NCBI GenBank assembly: GCA_003135855.1
Contig: PNBD01000015.1
Coordinates: 137,444-172,834, forward strand
Source of the DNA: Deltaproteobacteria bacterium
GTDB lineage: Bacteria; Desulfobacterota; Binatia; Binatales; Binataceae
Length of the DNA: 35,391 bases
Reading direction: 5' to 3'
Below the pieces are notes generated by a model, which was given only the letters and a program-made list of their open reading frames with translations, did not search any database and was not told the origin of the DNA. The translations under genes were made by a program, and so were the position numbers. Of this stretch, positions 9,601 to 18,352 are shown in pieces. Every line of letters starts with the position of its first letter. Within the stretch, counting starts at the first letter, position 1.

Positions 9601-10890
9601 ATGAGACCGATAATTCAAATCCGCGGGTTGGGGAAGCAATATCGGCTAGGTACGCGTCGCCCCTATCGTACGCTGCGCGAGACGATGGCGGGTGCGATCG
9701 CGTCGCCGGTCCGTCACGCGAAATCGGTGCTGAAGCGCATTAACGCCCGGCCGGCGAATCCGCGAGAGCGCGAAACGATCTGGGCGCTGCGCGACCTCGA
9801 TCTTGACGTCGGAGAGGGCGAAGTGCTCGGCGTAATCGGACGCAACGGCGCCGGCAAATCGACGCTGCTAAAAATTCTCTCGCGGATTACCGAACCCACG
9901 ACCGGTCGTGCCGAACTGTATGGTCGAGTTGGAAGTCTGCTTGAAGTGGGAACCGGATTTCATCCCGAGCTGACCGGCCGCGACAACATCTACTTGAGCG
10001 GAGCAATTCTCGGCATGCGGCGCGCCGAGATCGAGCGCAAGTTCGACGAGATTGTCGCGTTTGCGGAACTCGACAAATTCGTTGACACCACGGTCAAGCA
10101 TTATTCGAGCGGGATGTACGTGCGGCTTGCGTTCGCGGTCGCGGCGCATCTCGAGCCCGAGATTTTGCTGGTCGACGAAGTGCTTGCCGTCGGCGACGCC
10201 GAGTTCCAGAAGAAATGCCTCGGTAAGATGGGCGACGTGGCGCGGCAGGGCCGAACGATCCTGTTCATTAGCCACAACATGCCCGCGATCGAAGGACTTT
10301 GCACTTCATGTCTGCTGCTGACGGGCGGAAAAATGGAGGGTAAGGGAACTCCGTCCGAGGTAATCTCCAAGTATCTGAACTCGGTGTTGAGACCTGACGC
10401 CGGGCGTCGGTCGCTGAAGACTCATCCGGGGCGGCGCGCAGGTTCGATTCCGATCATGGAGTGGGTGGAGCTTCAGTCTGGAGTTGAACGGCCGATAGGC
10501 GCGGTAAGGATGGATTCACAGTTTACCGTGCACGTTGGATTTAGCTGCCCATCCCGCCCGCTGCGTCCGGTTCTTGGTGTCACGGTCCGCACCGCTCAGG
10601 GCGCGACCGTATTTAACGTGAACAACAAGTTTATCGGCGGATATGACTTTGATAGATGCAAGGCGGGCACGATCAGTTGCACATTCGACAACCTGCCGCT
10701 GATGCCGGGAACGTATACCTTGGACCTGTGGTTCAACGATCGCGCGTCGGACCTCGACGTAATCTTCGACGCGATTTCATTTGAGGTTATTCCGGCCGAT
10801 GTTTTCGGCACCGCTCAATTGCCGTGGGCATACCTGGGTCCGATATTTTGTCGTGCTCGATTTGGGCTCGAACCTGACTCGCGAAACTAA
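9601..10890 (+). CDS. wzt: ABC transporter ATPase of polysaccharide export with C-terminal glycan-binding domain (Wzt-like)
   Basis: A 429-residue protein. The nucleotide-binding domain has Walker A GRNGAGKST (residues 80-88), the signature KHYSSGM and Walker B ILLVDEVLAVGD. From about residue 285 a second beta-rich domain follows that is absent from short TagH/KpsT-type ATPases. It corresponds to the Wzt C-terminal carbohydrate-binding domain, which in characterised systems recognises the modified non-reducing end of the finished chain. Seventy-eight bases separate it from the permease gene. A TylF methyltransferase gene starts 12 bases downstream, fitting a link between terminal methylation and export. 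Confidence 0.94.
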   Translation: MRPIIQIRGLGKQYRLGTRRPYRTLRETMAGAIASPVRHAKSVLKRINARPANPRERETIWALRDLDLDVGEGEVLGVIGRNGAGKSTLLKILSRITEPTTGRAELYGRVGSLLEVGTGFHPELTGRDNIYLSGAILGMRRAEIERKFDEIVAFAELDKFVDTTVKHYSSGMYVRLAFAVAAHLEPEILLVDEVLAVGDAEFQKKCLGKMGDVARQGRTILFISHNMPAIEGLCTSCLLLTGGKMEGKGTPSEVISKYLNSVLRPDAGRRSLKTHPGRRAGSIPIMEWVELQSGVERPIGAVRMDSQFTVHVGFSCPSRPLRPVLGVTVRTAQGATVFNVNNKFIGGYDFDRCKAGTISCTFDNLPLMPGTYTLDLWFNDRASDLDVIFDAISFEVIPADVFGTAQLPWAYLGPIFCRARFGLEPDSRN

Positions 10891-10902
10891 CGAAATCTCG
10901 AA

Positions 10903-11640
10903 ATGCTACGATTGCGTCAACACATCACCCCGCCGAGACTTGTGTACGAGTTGCGGCGTGCCTTGATTCGACGCCCGCTATGGGCGATTTACCGCAAGTA
11001 CCGCGACAGCACTCTGATCCCGGGTCTTAGGTACGTGCGGAACCTTGAACTAGTACGTCGTTCTTTGCGGGCGCCGGGCTGTGTGGTCGAATGCGGAGTC
11101 TGGCGCGGGGGAATGAGCGCGGGCCTCGCGGAGTTGTTGGGTCCGAGTCGGGAATACTTTCTATTCGACAGTTTCGAAGGACTGCCGCCCGCCGCGGAAA
11201 TCGATGGGCCCGCGGCGAAAGAGTGGCAAAGGCCTGAAAACTCGCAAAAGAATTTCAACAACGTGAAGGCACCGATCGAGGCGGCCGAATCCGCGATGAA
11301 GAAGTCGGGGATGCCCAGGTATCACATCGTCAAGGGATGGTTCCGCGATACGCTGCCGAGCTTTGTACCGTCCGAAAGAATCGCCTTGCTGCGCCTCGAC
11401 GCCGATCTCTACGACTCGACCATGACCTGTCTCGAAAAGCTCTATCCGCTGCTGGCGGATGACGCGATCGTAATCATCGACGACTATTACGACTGGGAAG
11501 GGTGCGCGCGCGCGGTCAATGATTTTCTCTCACGCGCACAAGTGGGCTCACCGGTTCCGCACCTCAGGCAGTTCGATGACGATGTCTGCTACTTCATGAA
11601 GCCCCTTACAACATTGGCGCCTGCCCAATCCAATCGGTGA
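10903..11640 (+). CDS. TylF/MycF-family O-methyltransferase (second copy)
   Basis: A 245-residue protein with the same blocks as the copy at 5085: VECGVWRGGMSAG, FDSFEGLPP, GWFRDTLP, LLRLDADLYDSTMTCL and IIDDYYDWEGC. The acidic residues in LRLDAD and the IDD pair match the metal and catalytic sites of the family. It lies between wzt and a GT2 gene and ends in a GTGA overlap with the latter. Its position next to the Wzt carbohydrate-binding domain suggests that it may place a terminal methyl cap on the chain. That is inference; methylation of an internal sugar is equally possible. Confidence 0.92.
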   Translation: MLRLRQHITPPRLVYELRRALIRRPLWAIYRKYRDSTLIPGLRYVRNLELVRRSLRAPGCVVECGVWRGGMSAGLAELLGPSREYFLFDSFEGLPPAAEIDGPAAKEWQRPENSQKNFNNVKAPIEAAESAMKKSGMPRYHIVKGWFRDTLPSFVPSERIALLRLDADLYDSTMTCLEKLYPLLADDAIVIIDDYYDWEGCARAVNDFLSRAQVGSPVPHLRQFDDDVCYFMKPLTTLAPAQSNR

Positions 11641-12584
11641 GTCGGCCGCGAAACAAATCATCTTCCGTGCGAATCTCAGTAATCATTCCAGTTTTCAACG
11701 GCGAGCGTACGATCCGCGCCGCGATCGACAGCGCACTCGCACAAGAGTTTGAAGGCAGCGAAGTGGTGGTCGTCAATGACGGATCGACGGATTCAACTCA
11801 GCGCATTCTCGAAGGCTACGGCGATCGCATCAAGCTGGTGACGCAGGCCAATCGTGGGGTGTGCGTAGCGCGCAACGTTTGCGTGGCAGCGTCGTCGGGC
11901 AAGTACCTGGCATTTCTGGATGCCGACGATGAATTCCTGCCCGGCAAGCTGGAACGGAGCTATCGTGCGCTGGAGCAAAATCCGGGCGCGGCGCTGGTCT
12001 TCTCGGACCTCGTGACCATCGACTCTCGCGGAGACGAAATCGACATTCCGCCGATTGGTCATGCTCCGACCATGGAGGAAATGCTTTCGCGCGGGTGGCC
12101 AATTTTGCCGACCGGCGCCGTGATGCCAAGGGCAGTGTTCGATCGGTGCGGCGGCTTTTGCGAGGATTTTGAACGGCCTGGCGGAGACGATGCTTACTTG
12201 TGGCTGCTGGGGCGGGAGCAAGGAGAATTCATCTACATCGCTGAGCAGCTCGCGCTTCATCGCAATGCGTCGGCGCTCGTGCTCGCGAAAAAGTACCAGC
12301 CAGGATTTCGAATCTTTCATCGCCTGGTACGCGCGCGTTACGGTTCGCAGGCGGATGGCTTGATTCGCGACGGACGCCATTTTCTGTCGGCGTTGTATAT
12401 CGCCGGCGCGATGAACTTGATGGACGAGGGTGATATGCGGGGAGCTCTCTCCGCGTGGATGAGCGCGACGCGGCATCGGCCGGCGATGCTGCTCGATCAT
12501 TCGATGCTCTCGCGTTTTTTCGTCGCCAGGAACTTGCGCCGTCTGGTGAAGGGGATCGGAATCGCGGTGACGCGTCGTGCGTGA
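11637..12584 (+). CDS. GT2-family glycosyltransferase
   Basis: A 315-residue GT-A fold enzyme starting at GTG 11637, which overlaps the upstream TGA as GTGA. The N-terminal strand VRISVIIPVFNGE, then VVVVNDGSTDST and the metal-binding FLDADDE (the D-x-D region), are classic for inverting GT2 enzymes that use UDP-, GDP- or dTDP-sugars. A GGDDAYLWLL block further on corresponds to the acceptor-side ED/DD motif. It is the only GT2 among the nine soluble glycosyltransferases of the locus, so it probably makes the one linkage of opposite anomeric outcome. The donor is unknown. Confidence 0.93.
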   Translation: MSRPRNKSSSVRISVIIPVFNGERTIRAAIDSALAQEFEGSEVVVVNDGSTDSTQRILEGYGDRIKLVTQANRGVCVARNVCVAASSGKYLAFLDADDEFLPGKLERSYRALEQNPGAALVFSDLVTIDSRGDEIDIPPIGHAPTMEEMLSRGWPILPTGAVMPRAVFDRCGGFCEDFERPGGDDAYLWLLGREQGEFIYIAEQLALHRNASALVLAKKYQPGFRIFHRLVRARYGSQADGLIRDGRHFLSALYIAGAMNLMDEGDMRGALSAWMSATRHRPAMLLDHSMLSRFFVARNLRRLVKGIGIAVTRRA

Positions 12585-12602
12585 CCCTGATTCTCGTGCT
12601 TG

Positions 12603-13733
12603 ATGACATCATGGAACATCATCACCGGTGAATATCCGCCTCAAACGGGCGGCGTCAGCGACTACACTCGACTGGTCGCGCAGGGTCTCTCGAAGGCTGG
12701 CGACAACGTGACGGTGTGGTCATCGCCGACGGATAGGACGGAGGAACCGCTCGACGGGGTACGGGTGAATCGCCTGCCGGATCGTTTCGGGAGACATGGG
12801 CTCGCGATTCTCAACCGGGAATTTCATCGCAATCGCAACGCGCGAGTGCTGATCGAATACGTACCGCACGCATTCGGCATGAAGGCGATGAACATTCCGC
12901 TCTGCCTGTTGATCCTTCGGCACAGACAAAACGATATCACGGTGATGTTTCACGAAGTTGCGTATCCGGTCAGCCTGGGCCGGCCGCTTCGTCACAATGC
13001 GTTGGGCGTGGTCAATCGCGCTATGGCAGCGATACTCGCGCGCGCGGCATCGCGAATGTTTGTGGCTGCGGAAGCGTGGAAGCAAGAGATTGCGCGTTAC
13101 GCGCCGGCCGGATGTCACATCGGATGGCTGCCAGTATCGAGTACTATCCCGCTCGCTGACAAGTGCGCGATTCTAAACGAGCGCGCCCGCCACGCGATAC
13201 CCGGAACGACGCTGATAGGGCATTTTGGCACCTACGGTTCGCTCGTTGCTGAACGACTGAAGCCGGTCTTGATGTCGATCCTTTCTGCGCGACGCGACGT
13301 CCGAGTGTTGCTAATTGGGCGCAACAGCGAAAAATTCCGCGACGCCTTCGCTGTGCAGCATCGATCGCTTGCCGAGAGAGTCATGGCGACGGCAACGCTT
13401 GCGGCGCCGGACGTCGCAGCGAGCATCGGTGCGTGCGATCTGATGATCCAGCCATATCCCGACGGGATTACGTCGCGTAACACCAGCGCGCTGGCTTCCC
13501 TCCAGCAAGGAAAAGCGATCGCAACAACCGTTGGCCGTTGGTCCGAGGATTTCTGGAGCAAGAGCGGCGCGGTGATGCTTGCGCCAGATGGCGATGCGGA
13601 CGCGCTTTCGCGATGCACAATCGAGCTGATCGACAACCGCGAACGCGCGCACGCGATGGGCTGCGCAGCAATCAAGCTGTACGCCGACGTCTTCGATCTA
13701 CGGCATACGATAAGCGCGTTGCGGATGGCGTGA
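12603..13733 (+). CDS. GT4-like glycosyltransferase with degenerate donor motif
   Basis: ATG 12603 is preceded directly by an in-frame TTG at 12600, and I prefer the ATG. The N-terminus WNIITGEYPPQTGGVSDYTRLVA is a typical GT4 glycine-rich acceptor loop. In the C-terminal half the usual E-x7-E is replaced by QPYPDGITSRNTSALASLQQGKAI. The equivalents of the two glutamates are therefore not obvious, although the flanking GACDLMIQPY strand is intact. Such variants are known in GT4 subgroups and may still be active. The stop overlaps the next start as TGATG. Family assignment is good and activity is less certain than for its neighbours. Confidence 0.83.
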   Translation: MTSWNIITGEYPPQTGGVSDYTRLVAQGLSKAGDNVTVWSSPTDRTEEPLDGVRVNRLPDRFGRHGLAILNREFHRNRNARVLIEYVPHAFGMKAMNIPLCLLILRHRQNDITVMFHEVAYPVSLGRPLRHNALGVVNRAMAAILARAASRMFVAAEAWKQEIARYAPAGCHIGWLPVSSTIPLADKCAILNERARHAIPGTTLIGHFGTYGSLVAERLKPVLMSILSARRDVRVLLIGRNSEKFRDAFAVQHRSLAERVMATATLAAPDVAASIGACDLMIQPYPDGITSRNTSALASLQQGKAIATTVGRWSEDFWSKSGAVMLAPDGDADALSRCTIELIDNRERAHAMGCAAIKLYADVFDLRHTISALRMA

Positions 13734-15022
13734 TGCGAGTCGCGATCGCAAACTGGAATCGCCGCATCGCGGGCGGCTCCGAATCGTATTTGAAGGCGGC
13801 GATTGGCGGGCTCGAACGCGCAGGCGTCGAATGCGCATTGCTCAGCGAAATCGACGCACCCGTTGATCGCGAGGCGCTGGAAACTTCGATGGGAGCGCCG
13901 CGACTATGCATCAGCGAGATGGGCGTGACGAAAGCGCTGGACGCGCTGCGCGCCTGGAGTCCCGATCTCGTTTTTGTTCACATCCTCAAAGATGTGGAGT
14001 TGCAAGCCAAGCTGCTCGAACTCGCACCGAACGTTTTGTTTGCACATTCTCATCAGGGGATGTGCATCAGTGGCGAGAAGACCTTCAAATTTCCCGAAGT
14101 GCATCCGTGTGGCCGGCGCTTCGGATGGCAGTGTGTTTTTCAATTTTATCCGCATCGCTGCGGCGGCTTGAATCCGCTAACGATGTGGCGCGACTTCAGG
14201 ACGCAGAGTACCAGGCACTCGATGCTGTCGAGCTATTCGGCGATCGTCACGGCGTCCAAATACCTGGCGCATGAGCTCGAAAAAAACGGAATCGTCGCCG
14301 AACGCATTCATACGCTCCCGATGCCGATGAACGAAGTCTCGCCACGCGGCGATCGAGCTTCGTCCAACGGGCGAGCGATCTCGCGCAGTAGATCGCAGGC
14401 TTGGAGATTGCTGTTCGTTGGGCGGTTGGCGCGGCTTAAGGGCGGGTCAGTATTGTTGGATGCGATTCCGATCGCGGCTGAGAACTTGGGAACGCGGATC
14501 GAGGTTGCGTTCGTGGGCGACGGGCCGAATCGCGCGGCATGGGAGGAGCAGGCAAGAGTTGTGGAATCGCGCGATCGCCGCGTCAGTGTTCGATTTGAAG
14601 GATGGATGCGCGCGGCCGACCTCGACAATTTGTACGAGCAAACCGACTTGGTTGTTGTGCCGAGTCTAGGCCCTGAGACTTTTGGACTAGTCGGAATCGA
14701 GGCGGGCAAGTCGGGAGTGCCGGCGGCCGCATTTGATGTCGGCGGCATCTCGGAGTGGCTGATCGACGGGGTCAACGGCTTTCTCGCTGCGGGCGATCCT
14801 CCACGAGCGGAGGGGCTTGCCGACGCGATCGTCCGATGCCTGCGCGATCCCGAGACCTACGAGCGCCTCTGTCGTGGCGCGAGCGAAACTTCGCGCAGAT
14901 TCAACTCGGCGGCGCACATCGAATCTCTGCTGGCGATATTCAGGCAGGTATCCGGTTGTCCGCGACCAGCCGCCGCACATTCCATTGAACTATTGGCGTC
15001 CGCGGGACATCTGCCGAGATGA
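13733..15022 (+). CDS. GT4-family glycosyltransferase
   Basis: The start is ATG 13733 at a TGATG junction. A longer in-frame reading from 13538 overlaps the upstream gene and has no family character. The 429-residue product begins MRVAIANWNRRIAGGSESY with a glycine-rich loop. It has a cysteine-containing middle segment (HPCGRRFGWQCVFQFYPHRCGG) like those in some GT4 enzymes that act early in glycan assembly. The donor site is PETFGLVGIEAGKSGVPAAA (E-x7-E). The stop overlaps the next gene as ATGA. The substrate is unknown. Confidence 0.9.
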   Translation: MRVAIANWNRRIAGGSESYLKAAIGGLERAGVECALLSEIDAPVDREALETSMGAPRLCISEMGVTKALDALRAWSPDLVFVHILKDVELQAKLLELAPNVLFAHSHQGMCISGEKTFKFPEVHPCGRRFGWQCVFQFYPHRCGGLNPLTMWRDFRTQSTRHSMLSSYSAIVTASKYLAHELEKNGIVAERIHTLPMPMNEVSPRGDRASSNGRAISRSRSQAWRLLFVGRLARLKGGSVLLDAIPIAAENLGTRIEVAFVGDGPNRAAWEEQARVVESRDRRVSVRFEGWMRAADLDNLYEQTDLVVVPSLGPETFGLVGIEAGKSGVPAAAFDVGGISEWLIDGVNGFLAAGDPPRAEGLADAIVRCLRDPETYERLCRGASETSRRFNSAAHIESLLAIFRQVSGCPRPAAAHSIELLASAGHLPR

Positions 15023-15888
15023 CAATCGTAGCTCGCGCGATCCGGATGATGCCGCCGTCGTGGATCGAGTTCGCGTCGGGCATCGCCGTGAAGCATCCGT
15101 TGGTTGCAGGGTTGCTGCGACAGGTGGGGAGTGCGGTGCACGGTCGCGATCAGGTGATCGTGAGAGGCTTCGGCAAGGGGCTCAAGATCAACATCGGCTT
15201 TTCGCATGTCGGCTATGTGCTTGGGACGACCGAGTCCGAAGTGCAAGCGGCGCTGGACTTTCTGCTCCGTCCGGACATGACGATTTACGATGTCGGCGCG
15301 AATGTCGGGTTCCATGCCCTCGGCGCCGCGCGGCGGGTCGGTGTGCGCGGGAGCGTGATTTGCTTCGAGCCGCTCGCGGAGAATGCAAAAAGAATCGAGT
15401 ACAACGCGGCGGCCAATGGGCTGACAAATATCAAGACCGTCACAATCGCGCTCGGAAGTTCCGCGGGCGAAGCTGCATTCTGGACGTCGGAGAAACCGAC
15501 CTGGGGCAAACTCGCGTCAGTAGGAAAAAAGCCGGATCGCTACGCCGGCGAGGTCACGGTCAAGATAGAGCGCCTTGATTCGATCGTCGACGAGCTGCGG
15601 TTGGCGCCGCCAGAACTGATCAAGATAGACGTCGAGGGTGCGGAACTCGACGTTCTTGAAGGGGCGCGGGAGACGCTTGAGCGTTACCGGCCGACGATGC
15701 TGATCGAGGCGCACGGCACCAACGCGGCGATCGCGAACTTCCTCGCGGCGATGGGCTATCGCGTCGGCGTGCTGGGCAAGCGGGTCACGGTCGCGGAATC
15801 GTATTGGAACGCCCACCTCTTCGCCGTCGCGGAGGAACGGGCGGGCGCAGACGACATTTTCGACAAGCTGAGGAATATTCCGGCGTGA
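15019..15888 (+). CDS. FkbM-family SAM-dependent methyltransferase
   Basis: A 289-residue protein. SAM-binding motif I is IYDVGANVGFHALG, followed by motif II VICFEPLAENAKR. The family block LIKIDVEGAELDVLEGA is highly characteristic of FkbM-type O-methyltransferases. These methylate hydroxyls of sugars and of polyketide-linked groups and are frequent in lipopolysaccharide loci. The gene is coupled on both sides, ATGA at its start and GTGA at its end, which places it within the same translation unit as the GT4 genes around it. It is the third methyltransferase of the locus, so the glycan is likely multiply methylated. Confidence 0.92.
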   Translation: MTIVARAIRMMPPSWIEFASGIAVKHPLVAGLLRQVGSAVHGRDQVIVRGFGKGLKINIGFSHVGYVLGTTESEVQAALDFLLRPDMTIYDVGANVGFHALGAARRVGVRGSVICFEPLAENAKRIEYNAAANGLTNIKTVTIALGSSAGEAAFWTSEKPTWGKLASVGKKPDRYAGEVTVKIERLDSIVDELRLAPPELIKIDVEGAELDVLEGARETLERYRPTMLIEAHGTNAAIANFLAAMGYRVGVLGKRVTVAESYWNAHLFAVAEERAGADDIFDKLRNIPA

Positions 15889-17108
15889 CGTATTCGCCTG
15901 CAGCGGCTGCGCCACAGGCTGAGGCTATCGTACCAAGTGGGCCTATCTCCGCGCGAGCGAAGCGGCGTCCGCGTCGGCTGCTCACAGTGGGACATTCATA
16001 TTGCGTGGCGGTGAATCGACGCCTCGCGCACGAGATGGCGCGCGCGGGTGGCGACGATTGGGAGGTGACGGTGGCGGCGCCGGAATTTTTTCACGGTGAC
16101 CTGCGTCCGATTCACACCGAGAATATGCCGGGCGAATTGTGCCGTCTCGAAAAGGTGCCGGCGTTTCTGACCAATCGAATTCACATTTTTTTCTATGGAC
16201 GAAGGCTGCGGCAGATTTTGCGAGGCGGCTGGGATTTGGTGCATTGCTGGGAGGAGCCGTACATCGTGGCCGGCGGCCAGATTGCGTGGTGGACGCCGCG
16301 CGACACGCCGCTCGTGTTCTGGACCGGTCAGACCATCGCGAAGAACTATCCGCCGCCGTTTTCCGCGATCGAGAGGTACAGCCTGGCAAGATGCGCCGGA
16401 TGGATGGCGCGCGGAGAAAGTGGCGTCGCCGCACTGCTACCGCGCGGTTACGATCGAAAGCCGCATTGCGTCATGCCACTGGGCGTGGACCTCGATTTGT
16501 TTTTTCCCCATCGAAGCGCGGGCGATCGAATCCGCACACAGCTCAGCTGGAACGCGGGACTGCCGGTGGTCGGATTCCTAGGACGATTCGTCGAGGAAAA
16601 AGGACTCCGCGTGCTGACTGCCGCGCTGGATAAGGTCGAAGCCTCGTGGCGGGCGATGTTCGTCGGCGGCGGACCGCTTGAACAATATCTACGAAGCTGG
16701 GGCGCCCGATACGGCGACCGCGTTCGCATCGTCACCGGCGTTCCGCATGACCGGGTGCCGGGATATCTCAACGCGATGGATATGATGTGCGCGCCGAGTG
16801 AAACCGCGTCCAACTGGCGCGAGGTGTTCGGTCGCATGCTGGTCGAGGCGTTTGCTTGCGGCGTGCCGGTGATCGCTTCCGACAGTGGCGAGATTCCCCA
16901 GGTTGTCGGCGACGCGGCGCGAACCGTGCGGGAAGGCGATGCGAACGAATTGGCACACGCGCTGACGGAATTTCTGGCGAATGAGGCGCTTCGACGTGAT
17001 TACGCGGCGCGCGGAATCGAGCGGGTCAGAACGACTTACGCGTGGCCGATAGTGGCGCGCCGGCATCTCGATTTCTTCGACCAATTGCTGGAGCGCGGCG
17101 CCGGCTAG
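15885..17108 (+). CDS. GT4-family glycosyltransferase
   Basis: I placed the start at GTG 15885, which overlaps the upstream stop as GTGA. An in-frame ATG at 15804 would lie wholly inside the FkbM gene. The 407-residue product has about 25 unremarkable residues, then RRLLTVGHSYCVAVNRRLAHEM as its first Rossmann strand. The second half has VVGFLGRFVEEKG, then MFVGGGPLE, and the donor motif REVFGRMLVEAFACGVPVIASD (E-x7-E). It is a canonical GT4. One base separates its stop from the next GTG. The donor is unknown. Confidence 0.9.
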   Translation: MTYSPAAAAPQAEAIVPSGPISARAKRRPRRLLTVGHSYCVAVNRRLAHEMARAGGDDWEVTVAAPEFFHGDLRPIHTENMPGELCRLEKVPAFLTNRIHIFFYGRRLRQILRGGWDLVHCWEEPYIVAGGQIAWWTPRDTPLVFWTGQTIAKNYPPPFSAIERYSLARCAGWMARGESGVAALLPRGYDRKPHCVMPLGVDLDLFFPHRSAGDRIRTQLSWNAGLPVVGFLGRFVEEKGLRVLTAALDKVEASWRAMFVGGGPLEQYLRSWGARYGDRVRIVTGVPHDRVPGYLNAMDMMCAPSETASNWREVFGRMLVEAFACGVPVIASDSGEIPQVVGDAARTVREGDANELAHALTEFLANEALRRDYAARGIERVRTTYAWPIVARRHLDFFDQLLERGAG

Positions 17109-17109
17109 C

Positions 17110-18339
17110 GTGTCCAATTCGATTTTCGAATCGAAACAGATGAGCAGGCTGAAGGTCGCGATACTCGCAGACTATGTCGAAGAACGGTGGCCGAGCATGG
17201 ACCTGGTCGCGCAGATGCTGGTGACGGAACTGCAAAGCGCGCATTGCGCGGCGATCGACGCGAAACTGATTCGTCCGCGATTCATCAGGTTCAACTCGGT
17301 TGCCCGATTTGCGGAAAGCACGCGCACCAAATCGGCGTTCAATGTTGAGCGCGCATTGAATCGGTATCTTCGCTACCCTTGGTGGCTGCGAGGCCAGCGC
17401 GAGCAGTACGATTTGTTTCACATCATCGATCACAGCTACAGCCATCTGGCGAATTATCTTTCGCCGGCGAAGACCGTCATTACCTGCCACGATCTCGATG
17501 CGTTCAAATGCGTTCTCGATCGTCAAGCGGAGCCTGCGAGATCGGCGGTGTTTCGCGCGATGACGCGTCATGTGCTCAAGGGTTTTCGGCGCGCCGCGAT
17601 CGTTACATGCGTGAGTCGGGCTACTCGCGATGCCATCGTCGCGGCGGGTCTGCTCCCGCTCGGGAGAACGGTTGTCATTCCGAACGGCGTCGATTCCGAA
17701 ATGTCGCCGATCGCGGATGCTTCTTCTGACCGCGAGCTGGAAAAGATTCTTGGACCCGTGGAGTCGAGCACGATCGAAGTCGTTCATGTTGGCAGCGTCG
17801 AGCCGCGGAAGAGGATCGATCTTTTGCTGCAAATATTTGCTGGAATTCAGCGTAAATTTCGCGACGCCCGCTTGATTCGCGTGGGCGGCGGCCTTATGCC
17901 GGAGCACGAAGAAATGGCTCGCTCGCTCGGCATCATCGATCGAATCGTGACGATGCCGTTTCTCGAACGCAGAGTTCTTGCTGCGGTTTATCGACGCGGG
18001 TCGGTCTTGCTGCTGCCGTCCGATGCCGAAGGTTTCGGACTGCCGATTATCGAAGCGATGGCCTGCGGATGTCCGGTCGTCGCAAGCGACTTGCCCGCGC
18101 TGCGGGAAGTGGGCGGCGAGGCGGCACGATACTGCGCGGTCGGTGATGTTACCGCGTGGGTTCGAGCCGCGACGGAACTTTTGCACAACGTTCGCGGTGA
18201 CGCGCGGCGAATCGACGATCGGCGCGACCAGGCAATCGTGCAGGCGGCGCGATTTTCGTGGAAGGATTATGCGTCGAAGACGGCGGATGTGTACTTCGCA
18301 CTGGCCGCGCGAGCCGGACTGCGGCCGTCAGAGTCGTGA
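17110..18339 (+). CDS. GT4-family glycosyltransferase
   Basis: GTG 17110 lies one base after the previous stop, in keeping with the coupled junctions of this operon. An alternative ATG at 17140 would remove ten residues and gives the clean N-terminus MSRLKVAILADYVEERWPSM, so the exact start is open. Neither has a clear Shine-Dalgarno sequence. The middle contains VVIPNGVDSEM and VVHVGSVEPRKRIDLLL, typical of mannosyltransferase-like GT4 enzymes. The donor site is DAEGFGLPIIEAMACGCPVVASD (E-x7-E). The enzyme probably adds one residue of the repeat. The sugar cannot be deduced. Confidence 0.9.
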   Translation: MSNSIFESKQMSRLKVAILADYVEERWPSMDLVAQMLVTELQSAHCAAIDAKLIRPRFIRFNSVARFAESTRTKSAFNVERALNRYLRYPWWLRGQREQYDLFHIIDHSYSHLANYLSPAKTVITCHDLDAFKCVLDRQAEPARSAVFRAMTRHVLKGFRRAAIVTCVSRATRDAIVAAGLLPLGRTVVIPNGVDSEMSPIADASSDRELEKILGPVESSTIEVVHVGSVEPRKRIDLLLQIFAGIQRKFRDARLIRVGGGLMPEHEEMARSLGIIDRIVTMPFLERRVLAAVYRRGSVLLLPSDAEGFGLPIIEAMACGCPVVASDLPALREVGGEAARYCAVGDVTAWVRAATELLHNVRGDARRIDDRRDQAIVQAARFSWKDYASKTADVYFALAARAGLRPSES

Positions 18340-18352
18340 ACAGGGGGAACGG

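Noticed and set aside
17978-18352. Longer N-terminus for the epimerase gene
   Set aside because: It overlaps the preceding GT4 gene. The Rossmann motif begins right at ATG 18353, which has its own ribosome binding site.
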